Source: Lujinxingiaceae bacterium (GTDB taxonomy: Bacteria; Myxococcota_A; Bradymonadia; Bradymonadales; Bradymonadaceae). From it: 64,000 nt of DNA. A model generated the notes under the pieces. It was given only the letters and a program-made list of their open reading frames with translations. It ran no database searches and had not been told where the DNA came from. Numbering within the stretch: position 1 is the stretch's first letter; every line of letters starts with the position of its first letter. The translations under genes and the position numbers were made by a program. Shown here piece by piece: positions 17,811-27,119 of the stretch. Location of the stretch: assembly GCA_013697635.1 (NCBI GenBank), contig JACCWM010000036.1, positions 1 through 64,000 on the forward strand, in the 5' to 3' direction.

Positions 17811-19379
17811 TCAGGGATTGGGGTTGACCAGGCGAGCGACGAGCATGCTGTGGTAGGTGGCCGGGTGCAGATTGGAGGCCGCGAGATAGTCGAGTTCGAA
17901 GCCCAACTCCCTGAGATCGGCAATATCGCGGGCTGCCGCTACCGGTGACGGGCCCAGATAGACGAGCCGACGAATGCCCAACGAGGGTAAATAGGCCAGC
18001 GCGCGACGCCCGAGCGGCTCGCGCATCGGGTTGATCGTCGCCGTGGTAAAGCGCTCCGAGGCGCTCAATAGACGCCGAAGGCCAGCCTCCCAACTGCCTG
18101 CGACAAAGCGCACGTTGGAGCAGCCGTTGCCTGCGGCGTTGATCTCGGCGGTCGCGATCGAGTGGCGGTTGATGTCGACGCCGACCGCCGCCTCGACCAG
18201 CGCGGAAGCCAACAAGGAGATCGTCCCGATTCCGCAGCCCAGATCGAGCAATCGGTCCCTGGGCCCGAGCTCCAGCAATCCCATCAAAGCCTCGTAGGTC
18301 ACCTCCGCTGGCGGAAGATTGGCGTGGAACCAGTCGTCGTAGCCCACCTCGAGGCGGCGGTTGGCGATCGGCAAAATAATGCGCGCCGGCGCCTTGAGCG
18401 AGCGACGATGGGCGCCGCACACCATGGCGAGACCGACCTGCTCCGGCAGCCGCGCACAAAGAACCTCGACCAAACTCTTGAGCGGACCATTCTCCAGCGC
18501 AGCAGCAAATTGCTCAGCCTCCTCGCAGGCAGCAAGCTGAAGCTCGATAAAGCCGTGGCCGTGCATTGGCGCCGCAATGCGAACCAGCGCCAGTCCGGGC
18601 GCCGTGGCCAGTTCGGGGAGCTGGTCGGCGACCCCGCGAGCCATCGCCTCGTCCCAGGGCAACGTGTCAAGCGCTTCGAGAGCCTTATGAACCATGCCAG
18701 CCAGGCGCTGAGCGGGCCCCGTCAAAGCCGGGCAGTCGTGCATGGTGATCAACGGCCCGTGACCCGGGCTGACCAAACCGAGCTCAAACGCGCCGTCGGC
18801 GCGCCGATAGGTGAGCGTGGTGCGAATTCGAAAAGCGTCGCCGCGACCGATGGGCTGAGGTGTAATGATTTGCACCTCGGGCTGATCTGCGCGCGCTATG
18901 CCGCCATATTTCTCGACAACCTCGGCCACGGCATTGGCTTTGAAGGTCAACTCTTCGTTGACCGTCATGTGGCGAAGCTGGCAACCGCGACATACCGCGG
19001 CACGGCTGCAAAGCGGATCGCGCCGGCCCGCGCTGGGCTCGAGCACCGCGCTGACGCGCGCAAAGATTCGACGCGCGCCTTCGCGCTGGCCCGGTTGAAC
19101 CACGACACGCACCAGCTCGCCCGGCAGGGCACCCGGCACGGAGAGCCAGCCGTCCTCGAGGCGCACGAAACCCTCGCCGGTATAGCCGTAACCCTCGATA
19201 CGAATTTCGATTTCGCCGGCCTCACGAACCTGTTGGCGCGTCCAAACTATTGTCATTCTCGTCCTGATGTCGGCGAGCCGACGGTGAAGTTCGTCCAAGC
19301 GATACCACAGTTGCCGGGGCGGTGACATCCATCGCACTTCAAAGACTTCCAAAGAGGACGTCGCCTCGCTTGTCGACAT
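17811..19379 (-). CDS. TrmA/RlmD-family RNA methyltransferase homologue lacking catalytic residues
   Basis: The 522-residue protein has a TRAM domain (about 55-110, GEIEIRIEGYGYTGEGFV), the iron-sulfur Cys set of the family (CSRAAVCRGC near 120-130 and a later HDCPAL) and a C-terminal SAM-binding domain (LLDLGCGIGTISLLAS near 360). In active members the nucleophile lies in a YVSCNP motif and the base in a PHTxHxE motif. Here these read VYLGPSP and HPATYHSM, and the DPPR motif reads INPMRE, so Cys, Glu and Asp are all gone. It may bind RNA or SAM without making 5-methyluridine, or use other chemistry. Start could instead be ATG 19256. It is divergent from the pseudokinase gene. Confidence 0.85.
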   Translation of the reverse strand: MSTSEATSSLEVFEVRWMSPPRQLWYRLDELHRRLADIRTRMTIVWTRQQVREAGEIEIRIEGYGYTGEGFVRLEDGWLSVPGALPGELVRVVVQPGQREGARRIFARVSAVLEPSAGRRDPLCSRAAVCRGCQLRHMTVNEELTFKANAVAEVVEKYGGIARADQPEVQIITPQPIGRGDAFRIRTTLTYRRADGAFELGLVSPGHGPLITMHDCPALTGPAQRLAGMVHKALEALDTLPWDEAMARGVADQLPELATAPGLALVRIAAPMHGHGFIELQLAACEEAEQFAAALENGPLKSLVEVLCARLPEQVGLAMVCGAHRRSLKAPARIILPIANRRLEVGYDDWFHANLPPAEVTYEALMGLLELGPRDRLLDLGCGIGTISLLASALVEAAVGVDINRHSIATAEINAAGNGCSNVRFVAGSWEAGLRRLLSASERFTTATINPMREPLGRRALAYLPSLGIRRLVYLGPSPVAAARDIADLRELGFELDYLAASNLHPATYHSMLVARLVNPNP

Positions 19380-19457
19380 GGCACCGACTTGCTAATCTGG
19401 CGTCTATACCCCCGTGGTAAGCTCACAATTCAATCGTTCGACGCGCGCGAGCCACAC

Positions 19458-20975
19458 ATGAGCAGCCAGACCATGTCTTCCCCCTTGCCATCGGCAGGCA
19501 CCGTCCTTGGAGGGCGCTACCGCCTTATCTCCGATGTCGAGGCCGACCTGGGGTTGAAGCCGGCCCTGGCGATCGATGCACAAACCAACACTTCGGTTGG
19601 CATCACCTTTTTGCCCAGCCCCAACGGCCAGGAGTCTGCGGACCAAACGGCCAAGCATTTTCAAAGTTTTCAGCGCGAGATCCGACGGCTGCTCAAGCTT
19701 AGCGCTCCTCAGGCGCTGGCAATTCATGGCCACGGACAACTCGAGGGTAGCGGGCGCTATCTCGTCTTCGAGTGGGTCGAGGCAGCCAGCACAGCTCAAA
19801 TCATCGCCGAACAAGCACCGATCGAGATCGGGCGCGTGGTGGACATCTGGCGCCAGGCACTGGCCGGACTCGAACATGCTCACGCAGCCAACATCATCCA
19901 CGGCGAACTCGAGCCGGCCGACGTCTTGGTCATCGACGACGGCGACGAGGTCAAGGTCAAGCTCAAGCACTTTCAGCTCAGCGCGCTCGTTGGCTCGGCG
20001 CTGAGCACATCGGGGCGCGATCGGCGCTATTGCTCACCAGAGCAACAAAGTGGTGAGCGGGCCTCGCCACAGAGCGATCTCTATAGTTTGGGGCTTGTCG
20101 TCGTCGGCATGCTTGCCGGCGAGCAAAGCGGTGACCAAGCCCCTGGCGCCCGTGTTGCCGGGCTGGACATCGAACCCGGGCTTCGAGCGCTTCTTGCGGC
20201 CTGCTTGAGCCCGGATCCGAGCCGGCGTCCCTCAACGGCCGCGGAGGCGCTGCGCCTGCTCGAACAGGTTGCCCTTCCCTCGTCTCCTCCAAAGCCGGCT
20301 GGCGCAGTTTCCCAAGAAGGCGACGACTTTGGATCGTCGTCCGATCGCTTAGAGCTCTCCGGGCCTCTGGACTTCGAAGAAGATGCCTTTGGCAGCGCCG
20401 ACGCCCTCGCCGACGACGAGCCGATGCAACTCGAGGGTGCGCTCGACTTCGCAGCAGACGAGTCCATCGACAAACCTGAAGGTCAACCCAGGCCCTCCCC
20501 CTACGCCTCGGTACAGACCGAGCCCAAGGCCTCGCCAACGGTTGAACAAAGTGAGGCGCCGGGGCCGCCCGCGGCAACGCCCGCAGCAAAGCCCGGCAGC
20601 CAGGTTCAAGGCCTTCCCAAGATCACGATCATTTTGGGCGCGCTGGTGGTCATTCTCTCGCTGGTGGCGATCCTCAGCGTCGTCAAGTCCCGCATGGACA
20701 ATCGCGTAGCCTCGGAGAACCTGGAGGCGGCACTCGAGGCCGTCATCCCGCTGCCCGAACTGGTCAACGTCACGATTCGCACCAGGCCGCCCGCGCTTCG
20801 CGTCTGGATCAACGATCGAAGCATCGGCTTGAGCCCGGTCAAGCTTGAGCTGCGGGTCGATGAGTTTCCGGCAAAGGTGCGCGCACGCCTGGACTCCAAC
20901 ATCGAACTCACGCTCGACGTGGCCGAGCCGCTCGAGGAAATCATGCTCGATTTCTCCGAGCACATGAAGAACTAG
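19458..20975 (+). CDS. Membrane-anchored pseudokinase with PEGA-like domain
   Basis: The 505-residue protein begins with a Ser/Thr-kinase fold (about residues 15-270): LGGRYRLI start, AHAANIIHGELEPADVLV in place of the HRDLKPxN loop, LKHFQLS in place of DFG, YCSPEQQ as the APE motif, and QSDLYSLGLVVVGML. The catalytic HRD Asp is Glu, and the Lys, Asn and DFG Asp are absent, so it should not phosphorylate. An acidic linker leads to a membrane helix (about 390-412, ITIILGALVVILSLVAILSVV) and a C-terminal PEGA-like periplasmic domain (TIRTRPPALRVWINDRSIGLSPVKLELR). The start is ATG 19458 by fit; 19470 is also possible. It probably works as a scaffold or sensor. Confidence 0.85.
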   Translation: MSSQTMSSPLPSAGTVLGGRYRLISDVEADLGLKPALAIDAQTNTSVGITFLPSPNGQESADQTAKHFQSFQREIRRLLKLSAPQALAIHGHGQLEGSGRYLVFEWVEAASTAQIIAEQAPIEIGRVVDIWRQALAGLEHAHAANIIHGELEPADVLVIDDGDEVKVKLKHFQLSALVGSALSTSGRDRRYCSPEQQSGERASPQSDLYSLGLVVVGMLAGEQSGDQAPGARVAGLDIEPGLRALLAACLSPDPSRRPSTAAEALRLLEQVALPSSPPKPAGAVSQEGDDFGSSSDRLELSGPLDFEEDAFGSADALADDEPMQLEGALDFAADESIDKPEGQPRPSPYASVQTEPKASPTVEQSEAPGPPAATPAAKPGSQVQGLPKITIILGALVVILSLVAILSVVKSRMDNRVASENLEAALEAVIPLPELVNVTIRTRPPALRVWINDRSIGLSPVKLELRVDEFPAKVRARLDSNIELTLDVAEPLEEIMLDFSEHMKN

Positions 20976-21445
20976 AGCGCGACCATCTGGGCCGCCAGAG
21001 CCTGAGTTTGCGTGTCAGCCTCGAGCTTGGCGCATGTGCCCAGGCCCCCTTTGGCCTCACGCGTGCACAGCATGCTCGCCGCAGCGCCTCGAAGCACGAC
21101 GCGCTCAAAGCCTGTGGCATCGGCCGATTTGCCCAATTTCTCGCGAGTCGCAGCCTCCACCGACGCGATCGCCAGCGTCTTGCATGCGATCACGAGCACT
21201 TCGCCTCGGGCACCAGCGGCGCCAAGCGCACAGCCCAGATCGACATAGCCCTCGTGCACACCCATTTGCCATGCGCGCTCATCCTGGGTCTTGACCGACT
21301 GGCTCAGACGGCTTTCAACGCCGTACATCAGCGCCAAAAACAGCGCACTGACCAGCAGAAACACCGACAAAGGGTCGTCTCGCCAGGGTCTGGAGCTTGT
21401 TGGCGCCGCGTCCTGATCGTTGACGGGGGCGGAATCGGTGTTCAT
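20972..21445 (-). CDS. Hypothetical single-pass membrane protein
   Basis: The 157-residue protein has a short Asn/Asp/Pro-rich cytoplasmic N-terminus, one membrane segment at about 27-43 (PLSVFLLVSALFLALMYGV) and an Ala-rich, mostly helical outer part with four Cys residues (DLGCALG, VIACKTL, MLCTREA, GTCAKLE) that could form disulfides. Its stop overlaps the stop of the convergent pseudokinase gene by 4 bases, and it lies 16 bases after the glycosyltransferase-like gene in the same direction. I do not recognise the family. Confidence 0.7.
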   Translation of the reverse strand: MNTDSAPVNDQDAAPTSSRPWRDDPLSVFLLVSALFLALMYGVESRLSQSVKTQDERAWQMGVHEGYVDLGCALGAAGARGEVLVIACKTLAIASVEAATREKLGKSADATGFERVVLRGAAASMLCTREAKGGLGTCAKLEADTQTQALAAQMVAL

Positions 21446-21461
21446 CGATGACTTCTCGTTG

Positions 21462-22070
21462 CTAGCGCATCTGGGATGAGAGCAGGCCGTCGTAGAGGCC
21501 CAAGATCTGTTCTACGGCGTCATCGCCGTCGACCAACTCGAGTTTGTCAGTTTCCACGATCCCAAGGCCGCGAGCAAGCTCGAGATCCTGGGCGTTGGTG
21601 ACGATGTAACGATCGACGAGCCGCCCGAGCAGGCCATAAACCTGGGCGAGCAGCCCTTCGATCGCCGCCAGGTCGGTGAGCGCGAGCATGCTGTGACGAT
21701 CGACGGTGGCAACGACGGCGGCGGCGTCCGCCTGGCGAGCGGCAAAGGCCGCCGGCCAGGCCAGCGGCTGATCGAAGACATGAACCAAGACCGGGCGCTT
21801 CTCCAAAAAGTAGGCCTGCATGATGAAATAGGCGCCGAGCAGGCCAGCCACGTTGGCCCGAAGCGCAACCGGAAGGGGCCGGCCGACGATGCCGTAGCGC
21901 TCGAGCTCCTCAAAGCCTCCGTCGTCGGCCGCGAGCACGTGCACGTCGAAGCCCTCGTTTTGCAGCCGCTTCAGCAACAAGCCGTGACGCGAGGCCACGC
22001 GCCGGGAGCTCTGGGCGACGTACATCAGCGGGTAGACCAGCCGCTGAGAAAACATGCTCTCTTGGGTCAT
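21462..22070 (-). CDS. Glycosyltransferase N-domain-like protein, stand-alone
   Basis: The 202-residue protein starts at ATG 22070; upstream in-frame residues look like non-coding sequence. It resembles the N-terminal half of GT4-type glycosyltransferases: SSRRVASRHGLLLKRLQNEGFDVHVLAADDGGFEELERYGI followed by LGAYFIMQAYFLEKRPVLVHVFDQPLAWPAAFAARQ and a VATVDRH strand. The C-terminal nucleotide-sugar domain with its E-x7-E motif is absent, and the protein ends after a short acidic helix. It may be an accessory domain or a non-catalytic remnant. It is followed closely by the membrane protein gene at 21445. Confidence 0.6.
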   Translation of the reverse strand: MTQESMFSQRLVYPLMYVAQSSRRVASRHGLLLKRLQNEGFDVHVLAADDGGFEELERYGIVGRPLPVALRANVAGLLGAYFIMQAYFLEKRPVLVHVFDQPLAWPAAFAARQADAAAVVATVDRHSMLALTDLAAIEGLLAQVYGLLGRLVDRYIVTNAQDLELARGLGIVETDKLELVDGDDAVEQILGLYDGLLSSQMR

Positions 22071-22286
22071 GACGAGGTCGTTGGAAATAGGACACGAGAC
22101 GGTGTCGCGATACACCCAATACGAGGAGCATCGACGCCTCATGTGCTACTAGCGAGTTGGCAGGGCTCATGTAAAGCAAAACAACCATGAGCAAGAACTT
22201 ACTTGCATCTTGAAAATCGGTGCTTTGCATACAGGTGCTCAATCGTGGTGAACTGGGTAAACCGTGTCAGCGAAGTGGAGTAGCAG

Positions 22287-23180
22287 ATGAACGAGATTGT
22301 CGTAGGCGTTGATTTCTCCGAATCGGCCGCCGATGCCGCGCGCTTTGCGCATGCCTTTGGCCGACGCCTTGGCCTGGACAAGGTGCTGGCCGTTCACGTG
22401 ATCAATCACGAGGAGCTCGTGCTTCGCCGGGTGGTTTCGGGCCTCGATGACCACGCTGAGCTCGAACGCCTGCGCGTCGAAGTCGCCTCCTGGCTCGAGG
22501 CGGCTACGGGCTCGAACGTCTTTGAAGTGCACATCGGCCAGGGCAACGCCAGTCAGGTGCTCAGCGGCGTTGCCAGCGAGCGCAGCGCCTCGCTGCTCGT
22601 GGTTGCTCAAACCGGCAAGGGCGCCTTTGGCAAGGCCGTCTTGGGCTCGACGGCAAGCCGACTGGCCCATCGGCCGCCCTGCCCGATGATCATCAAACAC
22701 CCGGGCAGCTTTGATGCCCTCGATGCGCCGCACATGATGGCCGCGCTCGACTTCTCGAACCCGAGCCGTCAGGCCGCGCGCCAGGCGGCCGCCCTCTCGC
22801 GCACACTGGGCGGCAGGCTTCACCTGCTCCATGTCATCAACCTGCCCTCGCTGGTGCCCACCGGCGGCGACGCCCAACTGATTCCACAGACGATGGCCGA
22901 ACACATCGGCCAAGCCACGGACTGGGCACGCGAGCAGCTCGAGGAGCTGGTCGTCTCCGAGATCGAGAGCCACGGAAAGCTCGACGTTCAGCTCGAAATC
23001 TCGACGGGCTACCCCACCCAAGAGATCGTGCACGTCGCCCGCGAGGAGATGGTCGATCTGCTCGTCGTCGGCTGCAGCGGCCGCTCGGCCATGGCCGACT
23101 TTCTGATGGGAAGTGTCGCCATGGGCGTCGTCAAACACATGCCGTGCACGCTTTTATTGACGCCCGAGAGCAAAGAGTAA
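22287..23180 (+). CDS. Tandem universal stress protein
   Basis: The 297-residue protein has two Usp domains (about 1-140 and 148-297). The first begins NEIVVGVDFSESAADAARFAHAFG and carries an ATP-binding loop TGKGAFGKAVLGSTASRLAHRPPCPMII; the second begins HMMAALDFSNPSRQAARQAAAL and carries GCSGRSAMADFLMGSVAMGVVKHMPCTLLL. Both loops fit the Gly-x2-Gly-x9-Gly-Ser pattern of ATP-binding members. ATG 22287 has GGAG 6 bases upstream. It stands alone, 100 bases ahead of the nuclease-helicase operon. Role in stress is inferred from the family. Confidence 0.92.
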   Translation: MNEIVVGVDFSESAADAARFAHAFGRRLGLDKVLAVHVINHEELVLRRVVSGLDDHAELERLRVEVASWLEAATGSNVFEVHIGQGNASQVLSGVASERSASLLVVAQTGKGAFGKAVLGSTASRLAHRPPCPMIIKHPGSFDALDAPHMMAALDFSNPSRQAARQAAALSRTLGGRLHLLHVINLPSLVPTGGDAQLIPQTMAEHIGQATDWAREQLEELVVSEIESHGKLDVQLEISTGYPTQEIVHVAREEMVDLLVVGCSGRSAMADFLMGSVAMGVVKHMPCTLLLTPESKE

Positions 23181-23282
23181 GCCGGGCATGTGCCCGAAGC
23201 TCCTTGATATGAGCACAGGGGCCAAGCTACATTGAGCGGGCTTTGAGATGTCTCAAATTGCCACTTGCCTTGGGCCCGCTCC

Positions 23283-26200
23283 ATGTCTTTTGTTTTCGCG
23301 CCGCCGGCCGAGATCGCGTCGCTCGAGCCCAGTTTTTTGCCGCCCTCGGGCCCCGTGTGGATTCTCGACCCCGGCCAACAGAGCGGCGGCGCCTCGGCCT
23401 CGCGCCCGATTTTGCTTCGCCGCTATGAGGGCTTGACGAGCGTGTTGGCGCTCTCGGCCGTGCTGCGGCGCGCGGCCGGCGCCCATCAATCGCGCCTGTT
23501 TGCTCCGTGCGCGTGGGGCACGAGCGAGGGCGTCTTTTGGACGGCGACTCCCGTGCCCGGCGGAAAGCCATTGATGAGCACGGACTTGTCGCGCTTGCCC
23601 TGGCAGCAGGCCGTAAGCCTGTGGCGCCCGCTGGCCGAGGCCGTGCGCGCAGCCCACGGCCGCGGCGTCGTTCACGGCCTGCTCAGCCCTTGGAACGTCT
23701 GGTACGACGACACGATTGAAAAGCTAACCGGCGTCGATCTCGGCTGCTGGCCTGGCGAGCGTTTGGGCCAGGACGTCCATTGGCCAGCCGAGATGCAGGG
23801 CCTGGCCTCGGCGCGCCAGCCCACACCGGCGACCGATGTCTACGGGCTCGCTCGCTTGCTGATCTGGCTTGCCCTTCCTGCAGAGGCGATGCGCGCGACC
23901 CCCAACTTCTCGGGCATTCCAGCCTTTGCGATTCCGACCCTCGAGCGTGCGATCTGCCAGGATCCTGGCCGGCGTCCGCAGCGTGTCGACGAGCTGATCG
24001 ATGCCACGAGCTTTGCGTCCTCGATCCGAGAGGGTTCCGACCATGCGGGCGACGAGCCGAGCGACGAGCGCCGCGCCGACGTGCTTTTTCGTCGCGTGCA
24101 CGGCCGCGAGACAATCGAGAACAAGCGCTTTGGCCCCGGCCTGCGCTTCCATCTGGGCCCGGCCAACGAAGCCCCGGCCAACGAAGCCGAAAGTACTGGT
24201 GTCTTCTTCTACGAGGGCGTCGATCGCGATGTTTACCACAGCGTTCGCTGGGCCTGGGAGGGCGCGCTGATCAACCTTTTTGACGCCGGCGTGGTCGAGG
24301 ACTCGACCAAACGACGGTTCTTGACCAGCCACGCGCGCTGTTTGCCTGTCGTCGAGCCGTATTGGCCGGTCAGCGTCACCGACGTGCTCACCGCCGAGCA
24401 CTGCACGAGCCGCGTGCTCGTCGACCAACGCGAAGCCGGCGCGCCGGGCCGCGCCCTCGTCTTCGGATCGCTCGTGCACGGCCTGCTCGAAGATCTGAGC
24501 TCGGCCAGCCCGCCCACGCTCGACGAAGCGCTCGAGGCGCGGCTGCCCTTGCTTCGCATCGATATGCTCGCCAGCGGCCTGGGCGACGACGACCTGCCCG
24601 CGCTCGTGCTCGATGCGCACAAACACTTTGAGAACTTGGTGAAGTTTAGCGCCGCCGGCGGTCGCAACGACGCGCTCAGCCGTGTGGGCTGGAGCGGGCG
24701 CCACGCCGAGGCGACACGCTACTCGGCGATGTTCGGCCTGGAGGGACGCATCGATCTGGTGACCGAAGACGAACACGACGGCCTGCAGATCATCGAGCTC
24801 AAGACCGGAAAGCCCTGGGACGGACACTTGAGCCAGGTGCGCTGCTATACGCTGCTCTGGGGTGGGCTGGCCCGCCAAAGCGGCGTCGCCATGAGCGGTC
24901 ATGTGCTTTATTCGGCCAATGGGCGCATGGAGACCATCGCGCTCGAGGACACCGCACGGGAGCGGCGCATCTTGCGCGCTCGAAACGAGCTCGTCGCCTG
25001 TCATCGAAGCCACGTCGACCCGAGCATCGGCTACAAAGCCCCCCACTTCATGGAGCACCCCAGACAATGCAACGCTGCGCCGTGCCGGTGGCGAAAAGAT
25101 CGCTGTCAGGAGCAAACGGCGATGCTCGGGCTCAACCCGAGTGCACGCGCCGATCAGAGCACCGGCCCGGGCAGTCCCTGGCAAGGCTGGGAGCCCTCGC
25201 TTGTGAGCCGTGCCTGGGCCTACCACGCCCACTTCAATCGCCTGATCGGCATGGAACGCTGGGCGGAGAACGCCGCGCTTGGCCTGATCCTGCAAAGCCA
25301 ACGGCTCGCGGAGCGCGTGGCCAATCGCAGCGCGCTCGCTGATTTGCGCGTCGTTGAGGTCGACAGCGAGGCCGGCCGGCTCAGCTTGAGCGGGCGCGCC
25401 ACGCGGCTGTTCTCACCAGGCGACTTCGTGCTCGCACACCGCGGCGATATCGACACCGGCCACGTCGTCAAAGGCGTTGTCGTCTCGACCACTGGCGAGG
25501 GCATCGTCGTACGCAGTCAAAGCGCGGCGATCGCCGCCACGCTGCCCCAGGATGGCTGGATTCTCGACGCGCTGCCCGCGCGCATGGGCCATCGCAGCGC
25601 GCTGCAGGCGCTGTATGGCGCGATCAAGCACCGCGATCGAGCGCGCGCCCAGGTCTTGCTCGATCCTCAATCGCTCGCTGCGCGCGAGGCCATGGCCTTT
25701 GAGCCCACGCAGCCCTTTGCGCTGCTCGAAGACTCCGAGCGCGCGCTCAATACCACGCAACGCCTGGCCGTAGCGCGTGCCCTTGGCGCGCCCGTTGGCA
25801 CGCTGATCCAGGGACCGCCGGGCACCGGAAAGACCACGGTCATCGCCCATCTCGTGCGCGAGCTCGTCGCCCGCGGCCAGCGCGTGGTGCTGTGCGCGCT
25901 CACAAACACGGCCGTCGACACGATGCTCGCCAAGCTGCTCGATGCCGGACACCGCGACTTCGTGCGCGTGGGCTCCAGCGGGCGCTGTCGCGAGTTGAGT
26001 GACAAGTTGCGCGCCCAGGGACTCGCGCCGCGCGACTTCTTCAGCGACGATCTGGCCCAGGCCAACAGCTCGCTTGGCAGTCTGAGCCAGGCCTTGCTCG
26101 ACACCATGGTCATCGGCTGCACGGCCCACGGATCGGTGGGCGCCTCGGTGATCAAGTTTCTCTGCCACAAGCGCGGCGCCCAGCCCTTTGACGTGGCCAT

Positions 26201-27119
26201 CGTCGACGAAGCCGGCCAGCTCACCGAGCCCATGACGCTGGGACCGCTCAACCTGGCGCGTCGCTTCGTGCTGGTGGGCGACCATCGCCAGCTTCCCCCG
26301 ATCGTCGAAAACGAGCAGGCACAGTCGGTGTTCATCGAAGGCTTTGCCAGCCTTGACGCGCCCGAGGACGATCTCGCGCTGGTTGATGAGCCCGGACAAC
26401 TCTCACTGTTGGCCCAGCAATCCGCCTCCCAAGTTTCAGCGGTGCTCGACGGCGCGGGCGTTGGCGGCCTCGATCGCAGCCTCTTTGAGCGGCTAGTCGA
26501 GCGGCTTCCCTTTGTCATGCTCGAGGAGCAGTACCGCATGAACGAGGCGATCATGGCTTTCTCCAATGCTGCCTTCTACGGCGACCGGCTGCGCGCCCAT
26601 GAATCGGTGGCCACACAAGCGCTCGATATCGCCGCGACGAAGCTGGGAGCGATCACCGCGCCCGAGCACGCCGTGGTCTTTGTCAACGTCGACGCAAGCG
26701 ACGATGGACGCACCAACCTGGCCGAGGCTCAGGCGCTCGTCGAAACACTAATATGTCTTGGCCAGGCCGCACCGGCGGCGACGATCGGGGTGGTCTCGCC
26801 ATTTCGGGCGCAGGCCCACTTGCTGCGCGAGCTGTTGCACACGGCGCTGGGCGAGTCGGCTTTAAAGATCGATGTGGACACGGTTGAGCGTTTTCAGGGA
26901 AGCGAACGCGATGTCATCCTTGTTAGTCTAGTCAAGACCGGGCGCGCCGGTGACTTTCTCAGCGACGAGCGCCGCCTCAATGTGACGTTGACGCGGGCGC
27001 GCAAGAAGTTGATCGTCTTTGGCCATCGGCCCTGCCTCGAGCTTAGCCCGCTTTATCGCCGACTCATCGAGCAGCCCCAAACCTTTATTGTCGACTGGCA
27101 ATCCTCGGCCCATGATTAA
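23283..27119 (+). CDS. Dna2-like nuclease-helicase with N-terminal kinase-fold domain
   Basis: The 1278-residue protein has three parts. Residues about 25-250 look like a kinase-fold lobe: AHGRGVVHGLLSPWNVWYD replaces the HRDLKPxN loop (Asp is Leu), followed by VDLGCW, PATDVYGLARLLIWL and DPGRRPQRVDEL. Residues about 365-615 are a RecB/Dna2-type PD-(D/E)xK nuclease: GSLVHGLLED His motif, IDLVTEDEHDGLQIIELKTGK near 500, and Cys in AEHC (about 373) plus C-x4-C-x6-C (about 596-608), fitting an iron-sulfur nuclease. Residues about 820-1270 are an SF1B helicase: QGPPGTGKTT (about 844), DEAGQ, LEEQYRMNE, ERFQGSERDVI and NVTLTRARKK. ATG 23283 is chosen; TTG 23265 is possible. It overlaps the next gene. 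Confidence 0.9.
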   Translation: MSFVFAPPAEIASLEPSFLPPSGPVWILDPGQQSGGASASRPILLRRYEGLTSVLALSAVLRRAAGAHQSRLFAPCAWGTSEGVFWTATPVPGGKPLMSTDLSRLPWQQAVSLWRPLAEAVRAAHGRGVVHGLLSPWNVWYDDTIEKLTGVDLGCWPGERLGQDVHWPAEMQGLASARQPTPATDVYGLARLLIWLALPAEAMRATPNFSGIPAFAIPTLERAICQDPGRRPQRVDELIDATSFASSIREGSDHAGDEPSDERRADVLFRRVHGRETIENKRFGPGLRFHLGPANEAPANEAESTGVFFYEGVDRDVYHSVRWAWEGALINLFDAGVVEDSTKRRFLTSHARCLPVVEPYWPVSVTDVLTAEHCTSRVLVDQREAGAPGRALVFGSLVHGLLEDLSSASPPTLDEALEARLPLLRIDMLASGLGDDDLPALVLDAHKHFENLVKFSAAGGRNDALSRVGWSGRHAEATRYSAMFGLEGRIDLVTEDEHDGLQIIELKTGKPWDGHLSQVRCYTLLWGGLARQSGVAMSGHVLYSANGRMETIALEDTARERRILRARNELVACHRSHVDPSIGYKAPHFMEHPRQCNAAPCRWRKDRCQEQTAMLGLNPSARADQSTGPGSPWQGWEPSLVSRAWAYHAHFNRLIGMERWAENAALGLILQSQRLAERVANRSALADLRVVEVDSEAGRLSLSGRATRLFSPGDFVLAHRGDIDTGHVVKGVVVSTTGEGIVVRSQSAAIAATLPQDGWILDALPARMGHRSALQALYGAIKHRDRARAQVLLDPQSLAAREAMAFEPTQPFALLEDSERALNTTQRLAVARALGAPVGTLIQGPPGTGKTTVIAHLVRELVARGQRVVLCALTNTAVDTMLAKLLDAGHRDFVRVGSSGRCRELSDKLRAQGLAPRDFFSDDLAQANSSLGSLSQALLDTMVIGCTAHGSVGASVIKFLCHKRGAQPFDVAIVDEAGQLTEPMTLGPLNLARRFVLVGDHRQLPPIVENEQAQSVFIEGFASLDAPEDDLALVDEPGQLSLLAQQSASQVSAVLDGAGVGGLDRSLFERLVERLPFVMLEEQYRMNEAIMAFSNAAFYGDRLRAHESVATQALDIAATKLGAITAPEHAVVFVNVDASDDGRTNLAEAQALVETLICLGQAAPAATIGVVSPFRAQAHLLRELLHTALGESALKIDVDTVERFQGSERDVILVSLVKTGRAGDFLSDERRLNVTLTRARKKLIVFGHRPCLELSPLYRRLIEQPQTFIVDWQSSAHD

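Noticed and set aside
21462-22070. Truncated glycosyltransferase called as a pseudogene
   Set aside because: The frame is intact with a proper end and no leftover C-terminal domain is seen in the adjoining sequence, so a stand-alone domain is as likely as decay.
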